Source of the DNA: an uncultured Lachnospiraceae bacterium
GTDB lineage: Bacteria > Bacillota > Clostridia > Lachnospirales > Lachnospiraceae
Assembly (NCBI GenBank): GCA_902765725.1
Contig: CACXAT010000004.1
Coordinates: forward strand, 58,274 to 122,273
Direction: 5' to 3'
Length of the DNA: 64,000 bases
Below the pieces are notes generated by a model. That model saw only the letters and a program-made list of their open reading frames with translations. It was not told where the DNA came from and ran no database searches. Position numbers and translations under genes: made by a program. Position 1 is the stretch's first letter, and each line of letters begins with the position of its first letter. This document shows positions 1 to 8,393 of the stretch, piece after piece.

Positions 1-783
1 CTGATCCGGCTGTACAAGCCTACAGACGGAGATATATTTTTTGAAGGAAAGAGAGTGGATGACAAGTCCATCGGAGGACTGCGCAAGGATATGCAGATGG
101 TCTTCCAGGATCCCTACTCCTCTCTGAATCCCCGCATGACAGTCGAGGACATCATCGGTGAGCCGCTGGATGTTCATAAGATGTATACCAGCCGCGCGGA
201 CAGAAGAGACCAGATCCTCAGTCTGATGGAGATGGTAGGACTGAACGCAGAGCACGCGACCCGTTACGCCCATGAGTTCTCCGGCGGACAGCGCCAGAGG
301 ATTGGTATCGCCCGCGCCCTCGCGACAAAGCCGAAGTTCATCGTCTGCGACGAGGCGGTCTCGGCGCTGGACGTGTCGATCCAGGCTCAGGTCATCAACA
401 TGTTCGAGGATCTGCAGAGGCAGCTGGGCGTCGCGTACCTGTTCATCGCCCATGACCTTCTGGTCGTACACCACATCTCCCACAGGATCGCAGTCATGTA
501 CCTGGGGAAGCTGGTGGAGACTGCGGATTCGGATGAGCTGAATGCCAATCCGGTGCATCCTTATACACAGTCACTGCTCTCCGCGGTGCCGCTCCCGGAT
601 CCCAGGACCGCCAAGTCCAGCAAGCGCATCATCCTGGAAGGGGATGTCCCCAGTCCGCTGAAGATGCCGAGCGGCTGCCCGTTCCGTACCCGCTGCCGGT
701 TTGCCACGGAGCAGTGCGCGAAAGAGATGCCGCAGCTGACGGACCGCGGCAACGGTCATATGGTTGCATGTTGGAACAAGTGA
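1..783 (+). CDS. oppF: Peptide ABC transporter ATP-binding protein, OppF type (5' truncated)
   Basis: The reading frame is open from base 1, so the N-terminus with Walker A lies upstream of the window. What remains shows the Q-loop region (MVFQDPYSSLNPR), the ABC signature FSGGQRQR, a Walker B of the form FIVCDEAVSALD, the switch histidine in IAHDL, and the C-terminal oligopeptide-type extension with cysteines in SGCPFRTRCRF. This order is typical of OppF/DppF, which energises peptide import from the cytoplasmic face. It is followed by a binding-protein gene at 859, so it is probably the last ATPase gene of a second opp-like operon separate from the one at 3428-10638. The substrate cannot be read from the sequence. 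Confidence 0.93.
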   Translation: MIRLYKPTDGDIFFEGKRVDDKSIGGLRKDMQMVFQDPYSSLNPRMTVEDIIGEPLDVHKMYTSRADRRDQILSLMEMVGLNAEHATRYAHEFSGGQRQRIGIARALATKPKFIVCDEAVSALDVSIQAQVINMFEDLQRQLGVAYLFIAHDLLVVHHISHRIAVMYLGKLVETADSDELNANPVHPYTQSLLSAVPLPDPRTAKSSKRIILEGDVPSPLKMPSGCPFRTRCRFATEQCAKEMPQLTDRGNGHMVACWNK

Positions 784-809
784 CTCTTTTAATTTGCTAA
801 AGTGTGTTG

Positions 810-815
810 TATAAT
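810..815 (+). promoter_or_regulatory. Possible -10 box before the permuted binding protein
   Basis: A TATAAT hexamer lies 44 bases before the start codon at 859, in an AT-rich stretch after the oppF stop. There is no good -35 hexamer at 16-18 bases upstream (TTTTAA is the nearest), so a separate promoter is only a weak suggestion. Confidence 0.3.
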
Positions 816-858
816 TGTGTTGATTTTTCATTATTTATCACTAAGGAGGAGGAATTAT

Positions 859-2601
859 ATGATGAAAAAGGTATTGTCTGTACTTCTTGCAGGCGCTATG
901 GTCATCTCCGCTTTCGGTATGAGCACCGTGGCAGGTGAGACTGAGGCAGAAGCTTCCGGCAAGTCCAGCGCAGCAGCTCCGGACTGGGAAGACTATGACG
1001 CTAAGATCAACGAGATCTATCAGGAGACAGATCTTGCAAAGCGTGAAGCTCTGATGCATGAGGCAGAGGACGAGCTGATGGCTACCAACGCTGTCATCCC
1101 GATCTACTACTACAATGACATCTACATGATGAACACCGACTGCTCCGGCATGTACGCTAACCTGTTCGGATATAAGTATTTCGCTTATATGAGCACTCCG
1201 GACAACACCCTGAACGCAAACCTTGCTTCCGAACCGGATCATCTGGATCCCGCTCTGAACAGCTCGGTCGACGGCGCATGCCTGGCGATCCTGGCATTCT
1301 CCGGACTGTATGCGTACGATGAGAACGGCGCGCTCGTTCCGGAACTGGCAGCTGAAGAGGCTGAGGTCTCCGAGGACGGCCTGACCTATACCTTCAAGAT
1401 CAGAGAAGGCATGACCTGGTCTGACGGCGAAGTTCTGGATGCTCAGGACATCGTATACAGCTGGAACCGTCTTGCGAATCCGGATACCGCTGCTGACTAC
1501 AGCTATCTGTGCGATTCCATGAATCTTGAGAGAAATGAAGACGGAACTCTTGCGATCGAGGCTTCCGAGGACGGACTTACCTTTACAGCTCATCTGAGCA
1601 AGCCCTGCGCATACTTCCTTGATCTGTGCGCATTCCCGGCATTCTTCCCGGTTCCGGAGCAGGCTGTCACCGCAGCTGACCCGAACGGCGAGAACCCCGG
1701 CGCATGGGCGCTTGAGTCCGGATTCGTTACCTCCGGTCCGATGACCTGCACAGCATGGAAGCACAACGAGTCCATGACTTATGAGAAGAACCCGAACTAC
1801 TGGAATGCTGAGAACGTTACTCTTGATTCCATCAACTTTATGCTGAGCGCGGATGACACCGCAATCTACAACGCATACAACGATGGTTCCCTTCAGTTTA
1901 TCGACACTATTCCGAACGATGAGATCAAGAACGTGATCGATAACGATGACTTCTTCATCATCCCGAACCTTGGAACCTACTATGTAGCATTCAACGTTAA
2001 CAGCCCGCTGTTCGACGGCAAGACTCCGGAGCAGGCAGCTGCTATGAGAGAAGCATTCTCGATCCTGATCGACCGTCAGTACATCGTTGATACCGTTGGT
2101 CAGACCGGCCAGCAGCCGGCAGGCACCTTCATCCCGGCAGGCATGGCAGACGGCCAGGGCGGCGTCTTCGCAGTCAATGATGATGCTTACACCTATCCGG
2201 TAACCTGGGACTTCAACGGCGAAGAGGCAGTTGGATACTATGATCCGACCGCTACCGGCGCAGGCAACATCGAGCAGGCAGTCGAGCTTCTGAAGGAAGC
2301 AGGATATGAGTTCGATGAGAACAACATGCTCTCCGCAGATACCCCGATCACTGTTGAGTATCTGACCAACGACGGCACCGGTCATGTAGCGATCGCACAG
2401 TCGATCCAGCAGGACCTTGCAGCAGTCGGCATCACCATGGACATCAAGTCTGAGGAGTGGAACGTATTCCTGAATGACCGTAAGAACGGCCAGTTCGACT
2501 TCGCCCGTGAGGGATGGCTTGCAGACTACAACGATCCGATCAACATGCTTGAGATGTGGCTGACCGATTCCGGAAACAACGACGCTCAGTTCGGACGCTG
2601 A
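859..2601 (+). CDS. OppA-type peptide-binding protein, circularly permuted order
   Basis: 580 residues, starting at ATG 859 behind AAGGAGGAGG. Residues 1-26 are a signal peptide (MMKK then a hydrophobic core); no lipobox cysteine is seen. Residues about 41-113 (PDWEDYD, HEAEDELM, IPIYYYNDIYMM, KYFAYM) match what is normally the C-terminal end of SBP_bac_5 proteins. Residues from about 115 (LNANLASEPDHLDPAL, then WSDGEVLDAQDIVYSW) match the normal mature N-terminus. The protein stops at SGNNDAQFGR, where the missing tail would normally begin. The segment order is therefore signal, C-part, N-part: a circular permutation rather than a truncation. In OppA both ends belong to the same lobe, so the fold could survive (inference). 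It follows an OppF gene and ends at a hairpin. Misassembly cannot be excluded from sequence alone. Confidence 0.88.
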   Translation: MMKKVLSVLLAGAMVISAFGMSTVAGETEAEASGKSSAAAPDWEDYDAKINEIYQETDLAKREALMHEAEDELMATNAVIPIYYYNDIYMMNTDCSGMYANLFGYKYFAYMSTPDNTLNANLASEPDHLDPALNSSVDGACLAILAFSGLYAYDENGALVPELAAEEAEVSEDGLTYTFKIREGMTWSDGEVLDAQDIVYSWNRLANPDTAADYSYLCDSMNLERNEDGTLAIEASEDGLTFTAHLSKPCAYFLDLCAFPAFFPVPEQAVTAADPNGENPGAWALESGFVTSGPMTCTAWKHNESMTYEKNPNYWNAENVTLDSINFMLSADDTAIYNAYNDGSLQFIDTIPNDEIKNVIDNDDFFIIPNLGTYYVAFNVNSPLFDGKTPEQAAAMREAFSILIDRQYIVDTVGQTGQQPAGTFIPAGMADGQGGVFAVNDDAYTYPVTWDFNGEEAVGYYDPTATGAGNIEQAVELLKEAGYEFDENNMLSADTPITVEYLTNDGTGHVAIAQSIQQDLAAVGITMDIKSEEWNVFLNDRKNGQFDFAREGWLADYNDPINMLEMWLTDSGNNDAQFGR

Positions 2602-2650
2602 TCAGCAGAATAGTACGGAGCAGTCAGTGGATCTGACGGCTCATTGAGAA

Positions 2651-2680
2651 AGGCTGCCGCATGCAGATGCGGCAGCCTCT
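2651..2680 (+). terminator. Hairpin terminator after the permuted binding protein
   Basis: A perfect 12-bp stem (AGGCTGCCGCAT pairing with ATGCGGCAGCCT) with a GCAG loop, followed by CTTCC. The T-tract is short, so it may be a stability hairpin as much as a terminator. Confidence 0.7.
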
Positions 2681-2717
2681 TCCATATCATTCATTATGAA
2701 ACAGAGGGAGACTGTGT

Positions 2718-3317
2718 ATGAGAAGTTATATTCAGTTCCAGAAGAACCAGGCGCAGGTCAGGGCCAGAAAAAAGACAGAGCATCTGCAGGATATCCGGCA
2801 GGACACCTCCGGAAGATGGGCCTATGAAGGTGAATGGATGGAATGTACGCTGGATGCGGGAGAGCGAAGGCGTGTGCTGGCCCTGGTGTGGGGGCTTCTT
2901 GCAGCTGCAGCTGCGAGCTGCCTTGTCTGCGGATGCATCCGCGGGACGGGAATGGAAGGATGCTGGTATGTCCTGATCCCCTATGCCAGTTCGGTATTTG
3001 CCGTCTGTTTCTGCGCCCGGCACCTGTATGCAGTGACCGCGGGAAGAGGACGGATGTGGAAGCATCGTCATACGAAGCATATGCTGGGACTTGAACCCTG
3101 TCTGATCTGGGGATTCATTTCCAGCCTCCTGTGCGTGATCGGCAGACTTGCACTGGCTGTGTTCTCGGGTGGTTTTGCAGGCGCGGCAGCGACAGGATCC
3201 ACAGGGGGAAGCATCTGGTTTCTGGTCCTTCAGATCATCTCCTGCGCGGCATTTCTTGCGGCCCGGAGCCTGCAGAAGAAGCTGGTGTGGAGAGTGGCTG
3301 CGAAGAGCGGAGAGTAA
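2718..3317 (+). CDS. Hypothetical four-helix membrane protein
   Basis: 199 residues; no family recognised. ATG 2718 follows AGAGGGAGA. Residues 1-50 are charged and soluble (many K, R, E, Q), followed by four hydrophobic stretches at roughly residues 53-73, 80-100, 122-145 and 160-182, and a short basic tail. Several cysteines lie in the membrane segments. It sits alone between two peptide-transport units, after a terminator and before the promoter at 3346. Codon use resembles its neighbours. The role is unknown; membrane location is inferred from hydropathy only. Confidence 0.7.
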   Translation: MRSYIQFQKNQAQVRARKKTEHLQDIRQDTSGRWAYEGEWMECTLDAGERRRVLALVWGLLAAAAASCLVCGCIRGTGMEGCWYVLIPYASSVFAVCFCARHLYAVTAGRGRMWKHRHTKHMLGLEPCLIWGFISSLLCVIGRLALAVFSGGFAGAAATGSTGGSIWFLVLQIISCAAFLAARSLQKKLVWRVAAKSGE

Positions 3318-3345
3318 TCCTGTGTGAAAATCGGATACAATTAAA

Positions 3346-3375
3346 TTGACGCTTTGTTAACAGCTATAGTACAAT
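3346..3375 (+). promoter_or_regulatory. Sigma-A type promoter of the opp operon
   Basis: TTGACG (3346-3351) and TACAAT (3370-3375) are separated by 18 bases, about 50 bases before the binding-protein start at 3428. It is the only good promoter pair between 3317 and 3428. Confidence 0.65.
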
Positions 3376-3427
3376 AAGCACAATATTATATGTAACTCTG
3401 AAGTTTGCAATATGAAAGGAGAGAGGT

Positions 3428-5722
3428 ATGGTAAACAGAAGATGGAGAATCCTGGCTGCAGCCATGGCTGCCGTACTGGCATGTTCGTCAGCGGCGTTCG
3501 CGGCTGAGACCGAGGCAGACGCAGCCGAGGCAGTGAGAGAGGGAGGAGATGATGTGCTGGTCGTCGGATACAGCAACTTCTCCAGCAAGTTCTCACCGTT
3601 CTTTGCGGAGACAGCATATGATCAGGACGCACAGGCGATGACTCAGATCGGACTGATCACCACAGACCGTGTAGGCCAGGTTATCTACAAGGGAATCGAG
3701 GGAGAGACCAATAACTACAACGGTACGGACTATACGTATCATGGACCGGCGGATATCGAGGTGACGGAGAATGAAGACGGAACGGTCTTCTATGATTTCA
3801 CCCTTCGCGATGACATCGTGTTCTCTGACGGCGAGCCGCTGACCATCGATGATGTTATTTTCAATCTGTATGTACTCTGCGATCCGACCTATGACGGATC
3901 CTCCACACTGTTCTCGATGCCGATCGAAGGCCTTGAGGAATACCGCAGCGGCATGGACACCCTGTTCAACCTGCTGATCGCGGCAGGTCCGGAGAACACG
4001 GACTTCAGCCTGTGGGATGAGGCGACCCAGACAGCGTTCTGGGAGGATTACAACCAGGCATCCGTCGCGTTCGCCCAGGCGATCGTGGATCTGTGCAAGG
4101 CGGCCGGCTACAATGCCGAGGATGACTCCGTTGCTGCCTGCGCGGCGAACTGGGGTTATGAGCTTGAGGAAGACGCGACCGTCGAGGATTTCTGGAGTGC
4201 CATGGTCGAGGCATATGGCGGCGACATCGTTACGCTGTCCTCCACAGAGAAGGCGGATGACGATCACAGCCTCGCGGCTCTGATGAGCGATTATGACGCA
4301 TACTCCGTCGGTGTTGAGACCGGAGATGCAGCCGCAAACATCAGCGGTATCCAGAAGACCGGCGACAACTCCCTGCGCGTTGTTGCGACCCAGGTCGATG
4401 CAACCCTGATCTATCAGCTTGCAATCTCGATCGCTCCGATGCACTATTACGGCGACGCTTCCATGTATGACTATGACGCGAACAAGTTCGGGTTCCCGAA
4501 GGGCGATCTGAGCATGATCCGCGCGAAGACCACTCAGCCGATGGGCGCCGGCCCGTACAAGTTCCTGCAGTACAAGGACGGCACGATCAACTATGAGGCC
4601 AACGATTCCTACTATCTTGGCGCTCCGAAGATCAAGTACATGAACTTCAGAGAGTCTCTTGATACCGATAAGATGAACGGTGTTGTCACCGGTACTCTGG
4701 ATATCACGGATCCGTCCTTCAGCAAGGATACCGCGCAGGCAATCGCGGACGCGAACAGCAACGGCGAGGTGACAGGCGATGTCATCACCACCAGCACGGT
4801 TGACAATCTTGGCTACGGTTATATCGGAATCAATACCCACAACGTGAAGGTCGGCGATGATCCGGGTTCCGACGAATCCAAGGCGCTCCGCCATGCGATC
4901 GCAACCGTTCTGGCTGTCTATCGTGATGTTGCTATCGATTCCTACTACGGAGATGCTGCTGAAGTCATCAACTATCCGATCTCCAGCACCTCCTGGGCAG
5001 CTCCGCAGCCGGCAGATGAAGGTTATGAAGTCGCGTTCTCCGTGGATGCGGACGGCAATCCGATCTACACCTCCGAGATGAGCGCGGAAGACAAGTATGC
5101 GGCAGCGCTTGCGGCAGCCCTGACCTGGTTCGAGAAGGCCGGCTACACCGTAGAGGACGGCAAGCTGACGGCAGCACCGGAAGGCGCGGCCCTTGAGTAT
5201 GAGGCAATGATCCCGGCAGACGGCTCGGGCGATCACCCGGCATTCATGGTGCTGGATCTTGCTCATGACGCACTGGAGTCCATCGGCTTCAATCTGATTA
5301 TCACAGACCTTTCCAACAGCGCAGACCTGTGGACCGCACTGGAAGCCGGAGACGGCGAGATCTGGTGCGCGGCATGGGGCGCTACGATCGATCCGGATAT
5401 GTACCAGGTTTACTATTCGGATATTGCAAACGGCGGCAAGGAGCCGGGCGGATCCAACTACATGTACCAGATCGAGGATCCGGACCTGGATGAGCTGATC
5501 ATGGCAGCAAGAATGAGCCTTGACCAGACCTACCGCAAGACCATCTACAAGCAGTGCCTGGATACCATCATCAGCTGGGCCTGCGAAGTTCCGACCTATC
5601 AGCGTCAGAACGCGATCATCTTCAGCACACAGCGTATCAACATCGACACTGTGACGCCGGATATCACCACGTTCTATAATTGGTACGCAGAGATCCAGAA
5701 CTTAGAAATGGCTGCACAGTAA
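3428..5722 (+). CDS. Peptide ABC transporter substrate-binding protein
   Basis: 764 residues, from ATG 3428 behind AAAGGAGAGAGG. A signal peptide covers residues 1-26 (VNRRWRILAAA, then AFAAE). The mature part has the normal SBP_bac_5 order: LVVGYSNFSSKFSPFF near the N-terminus, DGEPLTIDDVIFNLY around residue 138, and a C-terminal end with AARMSLDQTYRKTIYKQ and VPTYQRQNAIIF. It is about 200 residues longer than E. coli OppA, the extra mostly between residues 170 and 320. It lacks a lipobox cysteine, so retention at the membrane is not explained. First gene of the opp operon; an intergenic hairpin separates it from the permease, as expected when the binding protein is made in excess. The ligand class (oligopeptide versus other) is inferred from the family. 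Confidence 0.92.
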   Translation: MVNRRWRILAAAMAAVLACSSAAFAAETEADAAEAVREGGDDVLVVGYSNFSSKFSPFFAETAYDQDAQAMTQIGLITTDRVGQVIYKGIEGETNNYNGTDYTYHGPADIEVTENEDGTVFYDFTLRDDIVFSDGEPLTIDDVIFNLYVLCDPTYDGSSTLFSMPIEGLEEYRSGMDTLFNLLIAAGPENTDFSLWDEATQTAFWEDYNQASVAFAQAIVDLCKAAGYNAEDDSVAACAANWGYELEEDATVEDFWSAMVEAYGGDIVTLSSTEKADDDHSLAALMSDYDAYSVGVETGDAAANISGIQKTGDNSLRVVATQVDATLIYQLAISIAPMHYYGDASMYDYDANKFGFPKGDLSMIRAKTTQPMGAGPYKFLQYKDGTINYEANDSYYLGAPKIKYMNFRESLDTDKMNGVVTGTLDITDPSFSKDTAQAIADANSNGEVTGDVITTSTVDNLGYGYIGINTHNVKVGDDPGSDESKALRHAIATVLAVYRDVAIDSYYGDAAEVINYPISSTSWAAPQPADEGYEVAFSVDADGNPIYTSEMSAEDKYAAALAAALTWFEKAGYTVEDGKLTAAPEGAALEYEAMIPADGSGDHPAFMVLDLAHDALESIGFNLIITDLSNSADLWTALEAGDGEIWCAAWGATIDPDMYQVYYSDIANGGKEPGGSNYMYQIEDPDLDELIMAARMSLDQTYRKTIYKQCLDTIISWACEVPTYQRQNAIIFSTQRINIDTVTPDITTFYNWYAEIQNLEMAAQ

Positions 5723-5756
5723 TCGAGAAAGATTCTGCGAACAGCAGATTGCTGCC

Positions 5757-5780
5757 CGGCCGGAGGTATCACTCCGGCCG
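5757..5780 (+). promoter_or_regulatory. Intra-operon stem-loop between binding protein and permease
   Basis: Perfect 9-bp GC-rich stem (CGGCCGGAG with CTCCGGCCG) and loop GTATCA, without a T-run. Its place after the binding-protein gene suggests partial termination or protection of the upstream mRNA, giving more binding protein than permease. This role is inferred. Confidence 0.65.
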
Positions 5781-5824
5781 GACTGCTTTGCTTATAGGAA
5801 AAACGGAAGAAAGAGGGTTCATCA

Positions 5825-6811
5825 GTGAGAAAATTCATTCTCAAGCGTCTGCTTATATCAGTCGGCATCCTGATCATGGTGTCGTTTATCATCTATGTGC
5901 TGATGCGCTGTCTGCCCACCTCCTATCTGGAGACGGTGGCAAGACAGAAGTCCATGCAGCCCGGGTCAAAGAGTTTTGAAGAATGGATGCAGCAGCTGTC
6001 TGCCACCTACGGGATGGATAAGGGGATCATCCCCGGCTTTGTCACCTGGGCGGGGAGAGCGCTGCGCGGAGACTTCGGAGACAGCTGGAAATGGACAGTA
6101 CCGGTTATGGAGAAGTTCCAGGATTCTGTCTGGATCTCCTTCATCATGGGAGCGATCTCCTTCGTACTTGAGATCGCCATCGCGATCCCGCTGGGCGTGA
6201 TCGCGGCAACGAAGCAGTACAGCAAGACTGACTATGCGATCACGGTCATCGCGCTGGCGGGCATCTCGCTTCCGACGTTCTTCTTCGCATCCCTGCTGAA
6301 GCTTCTGTTTTCCGTGAAGCTTGGCTGGTTTGAGCTGAACGGTCTGGTGGGCCGCAATTACGCGCAGCTCTCCGCATGGGGCAAATTCGGCGACCGCGCG
6401 TGGCATCTGGTCCTCCCTGTTGTCACCCTGGTGGTGATCAGCATCGGTTCCCTGATGCGCTATACCCGTACCAATATGCTTGAGGTCCTGAATGCCGATT
6501 ATATCCGTACGGCAAGGGCCAAGGGCCTGAGTGAGAGCAAGGTCATCTATCATCACGCATTCCGCAACACCCTGATCCCGCTGGTCACGATTATCGGCGG
6601 ATCCCTTCCGGGTCTGTTTTCGGGAGCGCTGATCACAGAGACACTGTATTCGATCCCCGGGATCGGATATGTCTCCTATCAGTCCATGGTGGCGGGAGAT
6701 ATTCCCTTCTCCATGTTCTATCTGACCTTCCTGGCAATTCTGACACTGCTTGGCAATCTGATATCCGATATCCTGTACGCTGTGGTCGATCCGCGCGTCA
6801 GGATCGCATGA
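5825..6811 (+). CDS. oppB: Peptide ABC transporter permease, OppB type
   Basis: 328 residues from GTG 5825, with AAGAGGG upstream. The N-terminal helix (KRLLISVGILIMVSFIIYVL) and the later helices fit a BPD_transp_1 permease. The conserved EAA loop that contacts the ATPase is seen as TARAKGLSESKVIYHHAFRNTL (shown in parts: TARAKGLSESK, HHAFRNTL), and the family ending LYAVVDPRVRIA is present. Length is normal for OppB/DppB. The OppC gene starts 16 bases downstream, so the two are co-translated partners forming the membrane channel. Substrate specificity is not visible. Confidence 0.94.
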   Translation: MRKFILKRLLISVGILIMVSFIIYVLMRCLPTSYLETVARQKSMQPGSKSFEEWMQQLSATYGMDKGIIPGFVTWAGRALRGDFGDSWKWTVPVMEKFQDSVWISFIMGAISFVLEIAIAIPLGVIAATKQYSKTDYAITVIALAGISLPTFFFASLLKLLFSVKLGWFELNGLVGRNYAQLSAWGKFGDRAWHLVLPVVTLVVISIGSLMRYTRTNMLEVLNADYIRTARAKGLSESKVIYHHAFRNTLIPLVTIIGGSLPGLFSGALITETLYSIPGIGYVSYQSMVAGDIPFSMFYLTFLAILTLLGNLISDILYAVVDPRVRIA

Positions 6812-6827
6812 GAAAGGAGGACGGGTC

Positions 6828-8381
6828 ATGAGTGATAACAATCAGAACAGCAATTCGTCCTCCGGGACTACCTCTTATTCCTTAAATGATGACCGCAGAG
6901 TCAGAACTCTGTCCCCGGGCCGCCTGGTCGCCCGGAGATTCTTCCGCAACCGCGTCGCAGTCACAGGCCTGGTGATCCTGGTCTTCATGTTCGTATTTTC
7001 ATTTATCGGCGGTCTGATCACGCCCTACAAGGAGGATCAGAAGTTCTACCGGACCGAGCAGAAGCAGGGGATCTTCGCCGCGGTGAAGGAGAATAAAGAG
7101 CAGAAGCTCGTGATCTCCGAGGACGCCGGCTTCTCTAAGGTAGACGGCACCATGTTCGAGGCGATGGCCAAGACGGCAAAGGGATCCTTCAAGGTCAAGA
7201 CGACCTCCTATACCATGGAGGAGGACGGAGAGGATCTCACCATCATCTTCCCGGAAGGGGAGGAGAACCCCATCGCGTTCGTGTCCAGCTATGTGGTCAG
7301 TCCGGAGAAGCAGGGAGAGACCTTCCCCTTCGAGATGCAGTACCTGATCCTGAAGTCGATTACCGATCAGGAGGACAGCTTCGAATATGACGGACAGACC
7401 TACGAAGTGACCGAGGGCGGCGGAGTGTCCCTGGACGGGGAGCCGGTCGCCTACGCCAGCAGATATACGGTCAATCCGCAGAATGCCGACACCTTCCTGA
7501 CGCGTCAGTTCAAGGAAGAGCTGATCGCCGACATCGAGGCGCAGAAGGAGACCTTCAGCTTCACGGATGAGAATGGCGAGACAGCGGAGTATACCATCAA
7601 GTTTGATCCGGCGACCAATTCCTGGTCAATCCTGAAGACGGTGGACAGCTATGTATTTGATACATACGGTTCTCCGAGCATGGCCCACTGGCTGGGCACA
7701 GACCGCAACGGCATGGATATGCTGACCCGTCTGATGTACGGCGGACGCGTATCTCTGTACATCGGTTTCATCGTCGTGATCATCGAGACGCTGATCGGCG
7801 TGGTGCTGGGCGGCATCTCCGGCTATTTCGGAGGCTGGGTGGATAACCTGATCATGCGTATCGTGGATATCTTCTACTGCATCCCTTCGATGCCGATCAT
7901 CATCATCCTCGGCGCCGCAATGGATGCGAGCAGGGTAGACCCGCAGATCCGTATGGTCTACCTGATGCTGATCCTCGGCTTCCTCGGATGGCCCGGCATC
8001 GCCAGACTGGTCAGAGGACAGATCCTCTCGCTCAGAGAGCAGGAATTCATGACCGCTGCAGAGGCAACGGGTCTGAGCGTACACCGCCGGATCTTCCGTC
8101 ATCTGATCCCCAACGTGATCCCGCAGCTCATCGTCACGATGACCATGAGTCTGGGCTCCACGATCATCACCGAGGCAACGCTGTCCTTCCTGGGACTGGG
8201 CGTCAAGTTCCCCTTTGCCTCCTGGGGCAATATCATCAATGACGTCAACGATACCTATGTTCTGACCAACTACTGGTTCATCTGGATCCCGGCAGGCATC
8301 GCCCTGCTGCTGACCGTCCTGGCCTTCAATCTTGTCGGAGACGGACTGCGGGATGCATTTGATCCGAAGATGAAACGGTAA
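6828..8381 (+). CDS. oppC: Peptide ABC transporter permease, OppC type, with large insert
   Basis: 517 residues; OppC is normally about 300. Residues 25-65 are the usual basic start and first helix (RRFFRNRVAVTGLVILV). Residues about 66-280 are an added polar, acidic domain rich in E, T and Y with beta-strand-like patterns, which topology places outside the membrane. The standard permease core resumes at HWLGTDRNGMDMLTRLMYGG (about 287-306) and contains the EAA loop TAAEATGLSVHRRIFRHLIPN and the ending GDGLRDAFDPKMKR. ATG 6828 follows GAAAGGAGG. The insert may contact the long binding protein encoded upstream; that is inference. OppB is its channel partner, and OppD follows 12 bases on. Confidence 0.93.
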   Translation: MSDNNQNSNSSSGTTSYSLNDDRRVRTLSPGRLVARRFFRNRVAVTGLVILVFMFVFSFIGGLITPYKEDQKFYRTEQKQGIFAAVKENKEQKLVISEDAGFSKVDGTMFEAMAKTAKGSFKVKTTSYTMEEDGEDLTIIFPEGEENPIAFVSSYVVSPEKQGETFPFEMQYLILKSITDQEDSFEYDGQTYEVTEGGGVSLDGEPVAYASRYTVNPQNADTFLTRQFKEELIADIEAQKETFSFTDENGETAEYTIKFDPATNSWSILKTVDSYVFDTYGSPSMAHWLGTDRNGMDMLTRLMYGGRVSLYIGFIVVIIETLIGVVLGGISGYFGGWVDNLIMRIVDIFYCIPSMPIIIILGAAMDASRVDPQIRMVYLMLILGFLGWPGIARLVRGQILSLREQEFMTAAEATGLSVHRRIFRHLIPNVIPQLIVTMTMSLGSTIITEATLSFLGLGVKFPFASWGNIINDVNDTYVLTNYWFIWIPAGIALLLTVLAFNLVGDGLRDAFDPKMKR

Positions 8382-8393
8382 GGGGGAGTGAGC

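Noticed and set aside
841..2385. 514-codon minus-strand frame across the permuted binding protein, and a similar 557-codon one across 3593-5266
   Set aside because: Both are antisense shadows of well-supported genes with signal peptides and domain matches on the plus strand.
859..2601. Simple C-terminal truncation or pseudogene of the first binding protein
   Set aside because: The missing segment is present, in frame, at the N-terminus, so permutation explains the sequence better than decay.
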